Assembly: GCA_965207755.1 (NCBI GenBank)
Contig: OZ242297.1
Span: forward strand, 62,001-126,000
Length of the DNA: 64,000 bases
Source: Aldehydirespirator sp028819505
GTDB taxonomy: Bacteria > Actinomycetota > Acidimicrobiia > Acidimicrobiales > Aldehydirespiratoraceae
Direction of reading: 5' to 3'
Shown: positions 8,804 to 18,399 of the stretch, piece by piece
Numbering within the stretch: position 1 is the first letter of the stretch
Layout of the letters: every line of letters starts with the position of its first letter
Made by a program: the position numbers and the translations under genes
The notes under the pieces: model-generated
Databases searched by the model: none
Told to the model about the DNA's origin: nothing
Seen by the model: only the letters and a program-made list of their open reading frames with translations

Positions 8804-10249
8804 GGTGGCGTCCCAGGTTTGGTGTAACAGCGGTGTGGGGCGCAGGTTCGGGTGGTCATGTTAGGCCGCTTGTGTGACAGCTGTGTGGGGCTGGTGGTTG
8901 TCGGTGTCGGCGGGTTGGTGGAGCTGGTGGCGGAGCCCGGCGAGGTGCCGGGCGACGGCGGGGGTGTAGGTGAGGCCGCGCCAGCCTTGTGAGGCCCGGT
9001 CGAGCACGGCCCACACCAGTGTGAGACAGGACGCCTCTGCGGGGAGCCGGCCGATGACTTTGACCCTGCGGCGGGTCTCGCCGAAGGTGCGCTCGATGAG
9101 GTTGGTGTGGCGGATCCTGCGCCAGTGCTCAGCCGGGAACCTCAGGTAGGCGGTGAGGGCCCGACGGTCAGCGAGCAGGCACTTGACGGCGGCGGGGAAC
9201 TCGCGCTCATAGCGGCGGGCGAAGGCGTCGATGCCGGCTTGCGCGGCGCGCACGGCCGCCGCGCCCGCCTCGGTGTCCTCGGGCAGCTCGAAGATCTCCC
9301 AGAACGCCGTTATGAGTTCGTCGCGGCGCTCGGCGGGGACCTTGGCCAACACGTTGCGGGCTCGGTGGACCAGGCACCGCTGGCGCAGCGCTGAGGCCAT
9401 CTTGGTCTCGACAGCGCCGATGAGGCCCGCTGCGCCGTCTGTGACGACCAGCAGCGGCGCTCGCAGCCCGCGTGCTGTGAGGTCCTCCAGGAAGCCGGCC
9501 CAGGCGTCACAGGACTCGTCGCCGCCGGGCTCGACGGCCGACAGCGCCGGCCGGCCGAGGGTGGTGATGCCGTAGGCGACCAGCACCGGCTCGGCCCTCG
9601 ACCCGTCGTGCATCTTGAAGTGGCTGCCGTCCAAGAACAGGTAGTCCAGCTCGACGTCTGTGAGGTCCCGGCTGCGGAACGCCTCGAACTCGTCTCGCAG
9701 CCGGGCGCAGATCCGCGACGCGGTGGACTTCGACAACGCCGCCTCCGGGCCGAGGGCCTCGGCCAACAACGCCTCGATGTCGCGGTCAGACAGGCCCCGA
9801 ACCCATGCTGAGATCACCAGCGCCTCCAGCGGCTCTGAGCGCACCACGCCTCTGCCCAACAGCTGCGACGCGAACGCCTCGGCGGTGTTGCGCAGCTTGG
9901 GGCGCTTCAAGCTGATCGGCCCCGCTGTGGTCTTGACCGTCACATCACTGAAGCCGTTGCGCTGCCCGGCCCGCTCGCCGCCGGTACGGGAGTTCCAGTC
10001 GCGGCCCAGCCAGGAGGTGACCTCCTCCTCGAGGACCTGCTGGAGCACAAGCCGAGCCGACAGGCGCATCACCTCCTCGAGAACCTCGGCGATGTCACGG
10101 CCCGAGCCGAACAACTCGTCGATCTCGGCGCGAACAGCCTCTGTGGGCGATGCTCGTGCAGGCACGGGCGCAGGTCTCCTTCGTGAGTGGACAGCTTGCT
10201 CAAGGAACCTACGCCCGTGCCGCTATTACACCAGCGATAGGACGCCACC
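8804..10249 (-). mobile_element. IS256-family insertion sequence, apparently complete
   Basis: 1446 bp bounded by imperfect inverted repeats. The left end, read on the minus strand from 10249, begins GGTGGCGTCC and continues TGGTGTAATAGCGG. The right end, read on the plus strand from 8804, begins GGTGGCGTCCC and continues TGGTGTAACAGCGG. One transposase gene fills the element. No obvious 8-9 bp target duplication is seen at the flanks, which suggests later rearrangement. An internally deleted relative is at 30345-31003. Confidence 0.85.
8861..10165 (-). CDS. IS256-family (Mutator-type) transposase
   Basis: 434 aa, a usual length for the family. The DDE residues appear in their normal contexts: FLDGSHFK (first Asp), VVTDGAAGLIGAV (second Asp) and NLIERTFGETRRR (Glu). 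The N-terminal region contains EVTSWLGRD and ERAGQRNG, also typical. It catalyses cut- or copy-out of the element. The frame is open throughout, so the element may still be mobile. The start is taken at 10165; another start a few codons downstream is possible. Confidence 0.93.
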   Translation of the reverse strand: MPARASPTEAVRAEIDELFGSGRDIAEVLEEVMRLSARLVLQQVLEEEVTSWLGRDWNSRTGGERAGQRNGFSDVTVKTTAGPISLKRPKLRNTAEAFASQLLGRGVVRSEPLEALVISAWVRGLSDRDIEALLAEALGPEAALSKSTASRICARLRDEFEAFRSRDLTDVELDYLFLDGSHFKMHDGSRAEPVLVAYGITTLGRPALSAVEPGGDESCDAWAGFLEDLTARGLRAPLLVVTDGAAGLIGAVETKMASALRQRCLVHRARNVLAKVPAERRDELITAFWEIFELPEDTEAGAAAVRAAQAGIDAFARRYEREFPAAVKCLLADRRALTAYLRFPAEHWRRIRHTNLIERTFGETRRRVKVIGRLPAEASCLTLVWAVLDRASQGWRGLTYTPAVARHLAGLRHQLHQPADTDNHQPHTAVTQAA

Positions 10250-10434
10250 CTACCGTTGAGCAGGGCGACATGCGAGGGACGTTTGAGAGCGCTGCGAGCG
10301 GCCCCTGGACGGTGCTGTACCAGTCCAGGAAGGAAGGCGACCTGGACATGCTCCAGTGGAGCATGCTCGCCCTGACCTGACGGCTGCTCTCCTTGTCGGC
10401 GCGTGGGAGGGCGACTACAGCAGTCCCGGGTCCC

Positions 10435-12792
10435 CTATCGGACATGTGGGCAATCGGCCTCCTGGCAGGTGTCATCCAGCACTGCGCGGATGCCCGGAGA
10501 AAGTCTGAGATCCGTTCGGAACTCAATGATCTCGCTGTACGAGTCGTCCTGAGCACGACTGACCCTGTCGCGAGTTGCACCCTCAATCAGGTAGCCGGCC
10601 CGAATTGCTTCACGTAGGATGGCATCCCGGTCAGTGTCTGAGACGTATTGCCTGCCACGATGCAGTGCTCGCTCAGAAATGTGCTTCCGGCGCCCCTGGC
10701 CTGTCTCCTCTACAAACTTCCCGAAGATATGCCTGAGTTGGCGCGCAGCAGCGCAGGCAGGCTCTTTTGCCTCAACTGCGTCCGATGAGGTCCCTATCAT
10801 CTCCCGAAGCGCCTTGGAATCACCGATGAACGCGTCACCGACGTGCGCAGAATAGAATCTGTACATCGCACCGAAATTGATACTACGAAGAATTTCAATG
10901 TCGGCATCAAATCGCGTGCCCTTAATGATACAGTTATCGAAGCTGCTGCCTGACAGGTCCGTGCCGCGAAAATCGGCATTCGTCAAGTTGGCACCGTCAA
11001 AGTTGACATTTCGCAGCATCTGTCCCTTGAACCGCATCCCCGAGAGGTTCAAACCCGCGAGTCTAAGGTGTTCAAGTCGGTCAGTCTCAGCTGACAACGC
11101 TACAGCCAGTCGCAGAGCGTTTCTCCCCGCAATGGAATCGATATGCATCTGTCGGGTCAACCACTCCCATACGACATCATGTGCAGATCCGTCAATGCAG
11201 CGCGTCACAAGTCGAATGACGTTGTCTGGGAGATCATGGCGACCAAGGTTGTGTTGGCCCATACCCTCCGCCCTCGATGGAAGTCCCTGCGCCAGGTAGT
11301 TCGCAGCCAAGTAGTGTTCGAGTGGTTCTTGCGCGAACCGCAGCCTTCCATCATGACCTTGTGCGAATACCGCCAGTTGCCCCATCTGTGTGGTGAGGCT
11401 TGTTATCTCTTCGGCGTCGATCCCCTCAGCGATCACGACCTCTGCCATCTCTCGAACATCTTCGATTAGAATTCCGCCTTCGAAGAGAGTCGTCATCGCA
11501 CAGGAATCCATCAAGTCTCGAATATCTCTGTCAGACACTCCTTGTAGAAGTTCCTTATCGCGCTCACGGTGAATGATGCGCTCAAGTCCTCGCTCCAGTA
11601 TCTCCGTCTCGGAGTCTCCAAGTCGAAGACCGTTTGTGGCGAATTCGTCGAGGAGCAAATCGCAGTAGTATGGCGTGGATGCCAGGTCATCAAGCGCCGG
11701 GCGTTCGACCAGACGCGCTATGAATTCCTTTGCATCGTCCTCAGTCTTCAAATGCTGTTTCGCGAATGCTCGCTTTGCATCTTCTTCCCAACCGTCGAGC
11801 CGGTAGACGGCTACATCACTGCGGTATTCCTCACAGAAGTCCTTCAGGCCCTTGTGTGTTGCGAACAGAGAGTCACGAACACAGATTACGACGGATGGTG
11901 ACCTGTCTCCCCCTGGCAGGGTCATTAGATCTTCCAGATAGTCGAAAAACCTGGCATCTCGTTCTAGAATCTCATCGAGCCCGTCCAAAAGCCATATCCC
12001 CAACCCATGAATGAGCTTCCAGTTGAACATCTTGCGGTCCATAGGTCCAGCAAACTCAGTTCGAAGATATGCGTCTAGCAAGGACCCGATCGTCGGAGCA
12101 GTGTCCTCGGGAATGTGTTCCGGGAGCAGAGCGAACGGTCTGGCAGAAAGATGAAGTGCTCTCTTGTCATCCATAAAGTCATCGAACAGGTGCGCATAGA
12201 GGGAGTCGAAGAGAACTGACTTTCCCATCCCCGCGTGCCCCACGATTATGTGGATTGTTGGCTCACTCGCCGCACCGCGGAGCGCTTCGTGTAGCACGTC
12301 GAGCAGGTCTGTAGGGCGGGCATCGCCACCTGTGCGCGAGGGCTGGACCAGATGGAACGACTGCGCTATCCGCGTCCGAGCAACATCGAAGCCTCGCTTT
12401 CGGAGTTCGCTGGTGGCAGATGCAGTACGCCTGTCTCGTTCCCACCTGAAAGCAGTATCGAAGAACTGTGCAGGGACAAGGCTCTTGACCCCGTACCACC
12501 GCCGGGCACCGCTGCGGAACTCTGTGCTAAGGCCTTCGAATCCGGGAACAAGAAGCACCAATTCCGCAGTGGGATGCATTGCCTTGGCTTCTTCAAATCG
12601 TCGAAGGTAGGGACGTTCTTGACTGCGGAAGTCGCCACCCGCGGCAGCGGGGACCCAGACGTATATGTGATCGTTCTCATCGTCACCACGCCTGCTGTCA
12701 CGGCGGCCAAGCAGAAGGTCGCGACCGCGAGCCTCCACATCCCAGCCCTCGGCTGTGAGGTATCCCTGCGCCAAGCTCAGGATGTCCTTCAT
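10435..12792 (-). CDS. NACHT-family STAND NTPase with pentapeptide repeats (copy 2)
   Basis: 785 aa with the same order as the copy at 320-2683: an N-terminal alpha-beta domain, P-loop GHAGMGKS near residue 185, Walker B WLLDGLDE, sensor strand SVVICVRDSLF, a helical middle, pentapeptide repeats (LAGLNLSGMRF, ANLTNADFRGTDLSG), and a cysteine-containing tail (CQEADCPHVR). The ATG follows GAGG. The two copies are clearly paralogous but differ at many positions throughout, so this is not a very recent duplication. They face each other across the SPARSA/IS block. A defence sensor-effector role is inferred from the family. Confidence 0.88.
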   Translation of the reverse strand: MKDILSLAQGYLTAEGWDVEARGRDLLLGRRDSRRGDDENDHIYVWVPAAAGGDFRSQERPYLRRFEEAKAMHPTAELVLLVPGFEGLSTEFRSGARRWYGVKSLVPAQFFDTAFRWERDRRTASATSELRKRGFDVARTRIAQSFHLVQPSRTGGDARPTDLLDVLHEALRGAASEPTIHIIVGHAGMGKSVLFDSLYAHLFDDFMDDKRALHLSARPFALLPEHIPEDTAPTIGSLLDAYLRTEFAGPMDRKMFNWKLIHGLGIWLLDGLDEILERDARFFDYLEDLMTLPGGDRSPSVVICVRDSLFATHKGLKDFCEEYRSDVAVYRLDGWEEDAKRAFAKQHLKTEDDAKEFIARLVERPALDDLASTPYYCDLLLDEFATNGLRLGDSETEILERGLERIIHRERDKELLQGVSDRDIRDLMDSCAMTTLFEGGILIEDVREMAEVVIAEGIDAEEITSLTTQMGQLAVFAQGHDGRLRFAQEPLEHYLAANYLAQGLPSRAEGMGQHNLGRHDLPDNVIRLVTRCIDGSAHDVVWEWLTRQMHIDSIAGRNALRLAVALSAETDRLEHLRLAGLNLSGMRFKGQMLRNVNFDGANLTNADFRGTDLSGSSFDNCIIKGTRFDADIEILRSINFGAMYRFYSAHVGDAFIGDSKALREMIGTSSDAVEAKEPACAAARQLRHIFGKFVEETGQGRRKHISERALHRGRQYVSDTDRDAILREAIRAGYLIEGATRDRVSRAQDDSYSEIIEFRTDLRLSPGIRAVLDDTCQEADCPHVR

Positions 12793-12835
12793 GATGACCG
12801 CCTCCCCAATTTCGCGAGGTTTGCAAGCCGGGACA

Positions 12836-13800
12836 CTATAGAGAGCCGTCGTTCGCGCCGCTTATCAGCCAACTGCGGCGGGGAACCTCCCAGCGCACCA
12901 GGCGCTCGCGGCCGTCGAGGAACGGCACCAGCCACCGGCGCTCACCGCCAGAGCCGCGGCTGCGGCAGTGGCTGCCCAGGGGAGAACCTGTCGAAACGAT
13001 GCGCCGCTGGTGGCCAGCAGGACGATGCACGCCACAGCCACGCCGGGCACGACGGTGGCGTTGAACAGCAGCGCCACGCCGGCCAACGTGCCGCACGCCG
13101 CCAGGCACCACCGTGGCGTTGAACAGACCGGCCACCCCAGTGATCACCCCCGCGGCGACCGGGCGCCGGCAGCGGGCGGCCTCCGCGGCCGCGTGTAGGC
13201 CTGCGACGACGGCGACCATCGCAGGCCATGATCCGTAGAACGTCGCGACCTGGTGGAAGCCCGAAAGCGCCAGGTGCATGTAGGCGGACAAAGCGGCGAG
13301 CACCAGCACCGCGGCCACCGAGGCCCGCTGCGCTCGGGGGCTGTAGCCGACGGCCCGGGCCAGCCGCAGGGCGCCCCAAGGCAGGACCACCAGCAGGCCC
13401 ACGGCGACCGCGGCCATCTGGCCGTGTACCGGGTCGGTGAAGCGCATCCATGCGTGTCCCAGCGGCGGATAGTTCACGCCGATGGCCTGGCCGCCGTAGA
13501 ACCAGTCCGACCAGCCCCGCCAGTCCCGCCAAGGCAGGGTCCGCAGCCACTCCGCGGCCGCCGCGTGGCCGACCATGTCGCCTCCGGGCGGGCGCCCGCC
13601 GTTGCGGAGAACCAGCACCCACCCCGAGCCCACCGCGGCAGCCACAGCGCTCCCCGCGGACAGCCACACCGCGGCAAGCCGCCGCCGCTCAGCACGCCGA
13701 TCCTCGGTGCCCGGTCCAGCCTCGGACGCAGCCCGCGGCGAGAATCCGCCCACGTCGGAGCGCGACGCAGCAGTCAGCCGCTCAGCATCAGCCTCGATAA
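12836..13800 (-). pseudogene. GT-C/PTPS-related-like membrane protein fragment (copy B)
   Basis: The frame holds a first hydrophobic segment (AVWLSAGSAVAAAVGSGWV), then DMVGHAAAAEWLRTLPW, GWSDWFYGGQAIGVNYPPLG and several further membrane segments. The acidic residue after helix 1 and the aromatic YPPLG loop are features of PTPS-related membrane glycosyltransferase-like proteins. The reading frame breaks near 13090 and is continued by other frames, and no C-terminal soluble part is present. It is the longest of four copies in the window. Confidence 0.65.
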
Positions 13801-13989
13801 CCGCGCAGGCTACCCGCAGCAGCCCGCCGCATCCCCTCACGGCGGCGCACAAGCCCCTGGCAGCGGACCTTGCTCGCTGGCGGAGCGCCCAGGACAGTTG
13901 CGCACACCTCGCATTCGGGATCCTCGTGAGCCAGATCGGACAGCCTGCATTGCAGGTGAGGATCCTCTCGAGTTCGGCCGTGTGCCCCG

Positions 13990-14480
13990 GGCGTGCATCC
14001 GACCGCCGGCGACAGCCGCAGCGCTCCCCACGGCACGAGCACCAGCAGGCCCACGGCGACCGCGGCCATCTGGCCGTGCATCGGGGCGGTGAAGCGCATC
14101 CATGCGTGTCCCAGCGGCGGATGGTTCACGCCGATGGCCTGGCCGCCGTAGAACCAGTCCGACCAGCCCCGCCAGTCCCACCACGGCAGGGTCCGCAGCC
14201 ACTCCGCCGCCGCGGCGTGGCCGACCATGTCGCCGCCGGGAGCGCCGCCGTTGCGGGCCGCCGCATACCACGCGGCCCCGACCATCGCGGCCACCGCGCT
14301 CCCCCCTCCCAGCCAAACCGCGGCAAGGCACCGCCGCTCATCACGCGCCTCCCCGGCCCCCGGCCCGGCCTCGCCCGCGGCCGACGCGCAGGAGTCGGCG
14401 GCCCCGGCAGGAAAGGCAGCGGTCAGCCGCCCAACGTCACCACTGATGACCGCCAGCGTATCCGAAGCCCAACCCCCGCC
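13990..14480 (-). pseudogene. GT-C/PTPS-related-like membrane protein fragment (copy C)
   Basis: This copy starts like copy B (GDVGRLTAAF, AVWLGGGSAVAAMVGAAW, DWFYGGQAIGVNHPPLG) but stops after the second membrane segment. It lies in tandem with copy B, about 200 bases upstream in transcription order. The junction at about 13990 runs into unrelated sequence. The frame then continues without meaning to 13788. Nonfunctional. Confidence 0.62.
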
Positions 14481-14666
14481 TCCCCGGCCGCGCCCAGTCC
14501 CGCACCGTCGGCGAACCCCGCCCCGCACTCGGAGCACCCCCGCCCGCCCGAGCCATCGTCCCGGGCCCAAGATGACCAAGCCTCGGAGTTTCCAGCCGGC
14601 GCCCCAGGCCTTGCCGGACTTCGGATTACGACCCGGCTGCCACACCCCGTCGCTAGGGAGCGCACC

Positions 14667-14760
14667 ATGACCACCGACCCGAAGACCGAGCAGCCGACCC
14701 GCGAACAGTTGGAGGAGGACCTGTCGATACCATCCGACTTCGACACGGTGCTCAGCGGTG
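14667..14760 (+). pseudogene. Short N-terminal gene fragment, unknown
   Basis: An ATG at 14667 opens a short acidic peptide (MTTDPKTEQPTREQLEEDL...) that looks like a genuine start of a protein. It runs into the antisense of the ISL3 remnant at about 14755, where sense is lost. It is probably the 5' end of a gene cut by that insertion. Family unknown. Confidence 0.3.
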
Positions 14761-15475
14761 ACGGCGCCGGATCGGGGTCTCATCGACCAGCAGCACCCGG
14801 CAGCGCTGCGAGCCGCCGCCGCTCGGCGACGACGCCGCGAAGGCCCGCACCAGCGCGTTGATCTTGCGCCGGCCGACACGGCGCCGGCGAGCCGCGGCGC
14901 GCGAAGCCATCACGCGGGCGTCTGAGACCACAGCCCGCGCCGGCCGCGCCGTCAGCGCGCCCTCAAAGGCGTGACGGTCCTCCAAGAACCGGCTGTCACA
15001 GTCGCCGCAGACCATCCGGCGGCGCTTCCACACCAGCGTCACCGGCCGCGCCGACACCTCCAGACCGGTGACCTTGTTGTCGCGGCGGTCACAGACCCGG
15101 CGGCGCTTGAACCCGCAGCCCGAACAGCGCAGCCGCCCCAGCGTCGACTCCACGCCGACCACCAGGCGCGCCGGGGTGTCCACAAGCACCCCCAGCACAC
15201 GAATCTGCGGCAAATGAAGCCGCACCGACACAACATCGCAAGCCATCGAGGCCCTCCTGGACCAGTGGATGTGAAATCACCGATCCCAGCAGTGCCCCGA
15301 CCCCTCGACGGGAACCCTCAACCACCCCGCTCCCCACGAATTCGCGAAGGCTCAACATCTCAGGCTTGAAGGAGGGCTTGTCGCCTTCAAGCCTGGCGCT
15401 GGACGTCACGGCCGACCTGCGTGAGCCCGGTCGCGAACCATCTGATGACGTGGAACCGGTCCAGCATGCGCCGCG
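14752..15475 (-). mobile_element. ISL3-type remnant: zinc-finger N-terminus, IS end and an internal shard
   Basis: The 164-aa frame 14752-15246 encodes the ISL3 N-terminal zinc-binding region (CSGCGFKRRRVCD, then MVCGDCDSRFLED) and ends soon after VLLVDETPIRRRHR, so the catalytic core is missing. Upstream, 15311-15356 is the recurrent ISL3 end (GTGGGGAGCGGGGTGGTTGA on the minus strand). A further internal shard of about 55 bp at 15419-15470 matches 8310-8357. The element is broken into at least three pieces. Confidence 0.75.
15361..15395. other. Perfect 12-bp hairpin
   Basis: CAGGCTTGAAGG and its exact complement CCTTCAAGCCTG flank an 11-base loop. There is no T-run, so it is not a classic terminator. 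It sits between an ISL3 end and an ISL3 shard, about 230 bases before the McrB-like gene. It could be an IS-derived structure or a terminator lacking a U-tract. Confidence 0.5.
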
Positions 15476-15624
15476 ATCGCCGCCCCCGTCACCCTCGCGT
15501 CGCGAACGCTGTTAGACTTCCTCCCGGGGATAGCCCTTCCGTGGGTCAGACACGTCGACAACACGCATCATCCCACATCGAACGGGCTCTTCCGCGGACC
15601 CGCAGCCAGCGGAGCCGCACCATC

Positions 15625-18396
15625 ATGAACAATCAGGGTTGTGTCCCACGACGAATGGAGGCGCTCGTGGCCAAGTTGACAAGGATCATAAGGAACACTG
15701 CGCTGGTGTCGGAGACCGATGCGAATACAGTCTTTGAGCTTCTGGTCCCCATTGTTGAGACTGATCCGTCCGCTGCAGCCGCGGTGGAGACGGCGTGGGA
15801 TGTCATCAGGAGATGCAGCCTCGGTGATGATCGCCACCTGTCTCATGTCCTTGACTGGTGGTACGTTGTCACCACTGGACGGCCTTCTGCCAACGGCGGC
15901 GCACATCGGCTTCCGGAGTCCCTAGATGACACGGTCAAGAGTCACATGGCCGCCGTCATTGGGCTTGAGTTGGCACTGCCAGCTGCAGAGTGGCTCGAGA
16001 AGAGGCGGCAACTCGATTCGGAGTTGTCTGGCCTGGATGAGGCATTGCGGCTGGACCACTACGGCGCGGTGAAGTTGCCTGGCGAGCGCGAGGTCTGGTC
16101 GTGGTTCAGTAAGCAGCTTGAGGTCACCGCCGAACGCCTCAAGGCGAATCGTCAGTCCGCTCCGGTAGAGATCGATGTGCGGAAGTTGGAGCAGGAGCTT
16201 CGAGATAGGGGAGTCGAGGTCGGGAGCCGCCGCTACAAGCAGATGCTCAAGCGCTGCCGCGAAGCGACGGATCACGTCAATCGGATTGTCGGTCTCCAAG
16301 GCGAGGTCGAGCCGTGGATACGTCGGCCCGTGCCCGGACTCATACGTGAAGTGCCACCCGAGATCAAGCACGCGGTCGGGCCGCTTGCTGAGGCCTTGCT
16401 CAGGCCGATTCTGACGTCCAACGCTGCGCCGGCTGTGGACAGGGACATGGTTGCCGAGCGCATCGATACCGCCGGCCGCGGCGGTGATCGGCGCGGACGC
16501 TACAAACTCGCCCGCGTGGTTGACGCGTGGTGCGAACACACGGGCCAATCCATCGCGTCCCTCGAAGAGGAGATTCAACGTCACCGCAGCCTCACCGCTG
16601 CGTTGGCAGAACTCAAAGCCAAGCCGGGCGTCACAGACGAAGAAATCGAAGATATCAGTCTCCATTTGTTTGATGACGACATCGATGGGGCCGAGAAGAC
16701 ACTGAACCACATTCGCGAGCAGATCTCGCGGCGCGAGCGTGCCGAGCTTGCTCAGCGCCAACTGGATGGGCTGCGCCGGAAGCTGCAAGAATCCAGCCTC
16801 AGCGAGGACGCCTCCTGGATTGAGCGCGTCGCCGACATCGAGGCCCGCTTCGATGGCGCTGATCCCAACGAAATGGCTCGCGAGATCGGAACTGCGCAGA
16901 CAGAGCTGTCTACGCGGCTTGACGAGCTACTTCAGGAACAGCAAGAGGATCTGATGCAACTATTGGTGCCGCTCCAGGACCTGTGCGCGTCCGACTCGAC
17001 GCTGCGCGAGTGGGAGCGAAGGATCGCTGAACTGAAGCGCCGCGGTGGTCGTGGTGCCAACGAACTCCAACAGGAGATCGAAGAAGAACAGCAGCTGCTA
17101 CGCGACGAATGCCGCACGGATGTTGAGCAAAATCTCCTCCGGGTCGACGGGATCCTGACCGACGAGCGCGAGGACTTCAGTGGCGAGGACATTGGCTACT
17201 TCGCGAATTGGCGTTCCGAGATCACCGGCTGGCTCCAGGGTCCAGACCTCACGGACACGCGCCTGATTGAAGTCCGTGAGAATGCGAACGAACTGTGGAG
17301 CGATGTTGAGGACCGCAGGATCCATCGATGGCAGGCGGACCAGGGAGAGAGCGAACTAGTTGACCATCTCTTGAACTACTGCAAGGGCCCGCTGGACTTT
17401 GACCCCATGGACATCCGGCGGCTGTACGTATCGCTCAAGACCCGTCCGTTCGTGATCCTTGCCGGACTCACAGGCTCAGGCAAGAGTTCGCTGACCAGGG
17501 CTTTTGCCGAAGCCTTCGGGGCCCGTAGCTCCAACGGCCGATTCCGGCGCATCGCAGTAAGGCCGGACTGGATCGACCAGACCGAGGTTCTCGGATTCGT
17601 CAACCCGATTTCGGAGCGTTTCGTGCCTGGCTGGCTTGCTGAGACGGTGCGCGATTGCGAGCGCGAGCCAGATTGCCTGCACTTCGTGCTGCTCGACGAG
17701 ATGAACCTCGCCCCGGTGGAGCAGTACCTAGCCGAGTGGCTTTCGGCCATCGAAGAGGCCCGCTCAGGTAGCGCCGATGTCCGAATACCTCTATATTCGT
17801 CCACCTTGGCCCCCAAGAACGCCGACGACTGGCCGCCCAACCTCGGGTTTCCCGACAACCTGATAATCGTGGGGACAGTGAATGTGGACGAGACGACCCG
17901 CCCGCTGTCAGAGAGGGTTCTTGACCGAGCGAACGTGCTGCTCTTGAGTGTCGAGGTTTCCGACAGGCATCATGAGCCCAACGGGCAGGTGCCCGCGCCC
18001 TGGCACGTAGGGATCGCCGAGTGGCGCAAGGTTTGCACCACAGAACCCAGCGACGACCACCACGATTTCCTGGCGGATGTAGCCGACATCCTGCGACAGG
18101 CAAGAATCGGAGTAGGGTTGCGCGCCCACCTCGAGCTGGAGCGATTCGTCGCGAATGCTGAAGGCATCCTCGACGATGTCAGCGCCTTGGACTGGGGGAT
18201 CGTGCAGCGCATCATCCCCAAGATCCGCGGTTTCAAGGGACACTTGGCCGAGAGCCTCAAGGAACTCCTTGAAGAGTTCGACAATGTGGGTGCTCACCAA
18301 TCCGCTTCCATCGTGCGCCGCTGGCTTGACGACAACGTGTCCGACGATGAATTTCTTGAAGGCACCGATCCCCGGCTAGCACTCGCCCGCATCTGA
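15625..18396 (+). CDS. McrB-like AAA+ GTPase with long N-terminal coiled coil
   Basis: 923 aa from the ATG at 15625, which has GGAG ten bases upstream. The frame is open from 15421, but that part is ISL3 antisense. Residues about 330-560 are rich in Glu, Arg and Leu and look like a long coiled coil. The C-terminal AAA+ module has Walker A GLTGSGKSS near residue 614, Walker B FVLLDEMNLAP, and IVGTVNVDETTRPLSERVLD, the McrB-type signature and sensor. The next gene, four bases on, is a McrC-like nuclease. McrBC-type systems translocate and cut modified or foreign DNA. The long coiled coil in place of a standard base-reading domain recalls the coiled-coil McrBC variants (CoCoNuT-like); which lineage applies is not known. 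Confidence 0.82.
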   Translation: MNNQGCVPRRMEALVAKLTRIIRNTALVSETDANTVFELLVPIVETDPSAAAAVETAWDVIRRCSLGDDRHLSHVLDWWYVVTTGRPSANGGAHRLPESLDDTVKSHMAAVIGLELALPAAEWLEKRRQLDSELSGLDEALRLDHYGAVKLPGEREVWSWFSKQLEVTAERLKANRQSAPVEIDVRKLEQELRDRGVEVGSRRYKQMLKRCREATDHVNRIVGLQGEVEPWIRRPVPGLIREVPPEIKHAVGPLAEALLRPILTSNAAPAVDRDMVAERIDTAGRGGDRRGRYKLARVVDAWCEHTGQSIASLEEEIQRHRSLTAALAELKAKPGVTDEEIEDISLHLFDDDIDGAEKTLNHIREQISRRERAELAQRQLDGLRRKLQESSLSEDASWIERVADIEARFDGADPNEMAREIGTAQTELSTRLDELLQEQQEDLMQLLVPLQDLCASDSTLREWERRIAELKRRGGRGANELQQEIEEEQQLLRDECRTDVEQNLLRVDGILTDEREDFSGEDIGYFANWRSEITGWLQGPDLTDTRLIEVRENANELWSDVEDRRIHRWQADQGESELVDHLLNYCKGPLDFDPMDIRRLYVSLKTRPFVILAGLTGSGKSSLTRAFAEAFGARSSNGRFRRIAVRPDWIDQTEVLGFVNPISERFVPGWLAETVRDCEREPDCLHFVLLDEMNLAPVEQYLAEWLSAIEEARSGSADVRIPLYSSTLAPKNADDWPPNLGFPDNLIIVGTVNVDETTRPLSERVLDRANVLLLSVEVSDRHHEPNGQVPAPWHVGIAEWRKVCTTEPSDDHHDFLADVADILRQARIGVGLRAHLELERFVANAEGILDDVSALDWGIVQRIIPKIRGFKGHLAESLKELLEEFDNVGAHQSASIVRRWLDDNVSDDEFLEGTDPRLALARI

Positions 18397-18399
18397 GTC

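Noticed and set aside
13253..14861. Long plus frames (279 and 428 codons) over the membrane-protein copies
   Set aside because: Pro/Arg/Ala-rich antisense of the repeated membrane-protein segments.
15361..15395. Hairpin as an intrinsic terminator
   Set aside because: No T-run follows on either strand, so it is listed only as a hairpin.
15421..15624. 68 extra N-terminal codons of the McrB-like gene
   Set aside because: This part is antisense to an ISL3 shard (match to 8310-8357) and lies before a better start with GGAG.
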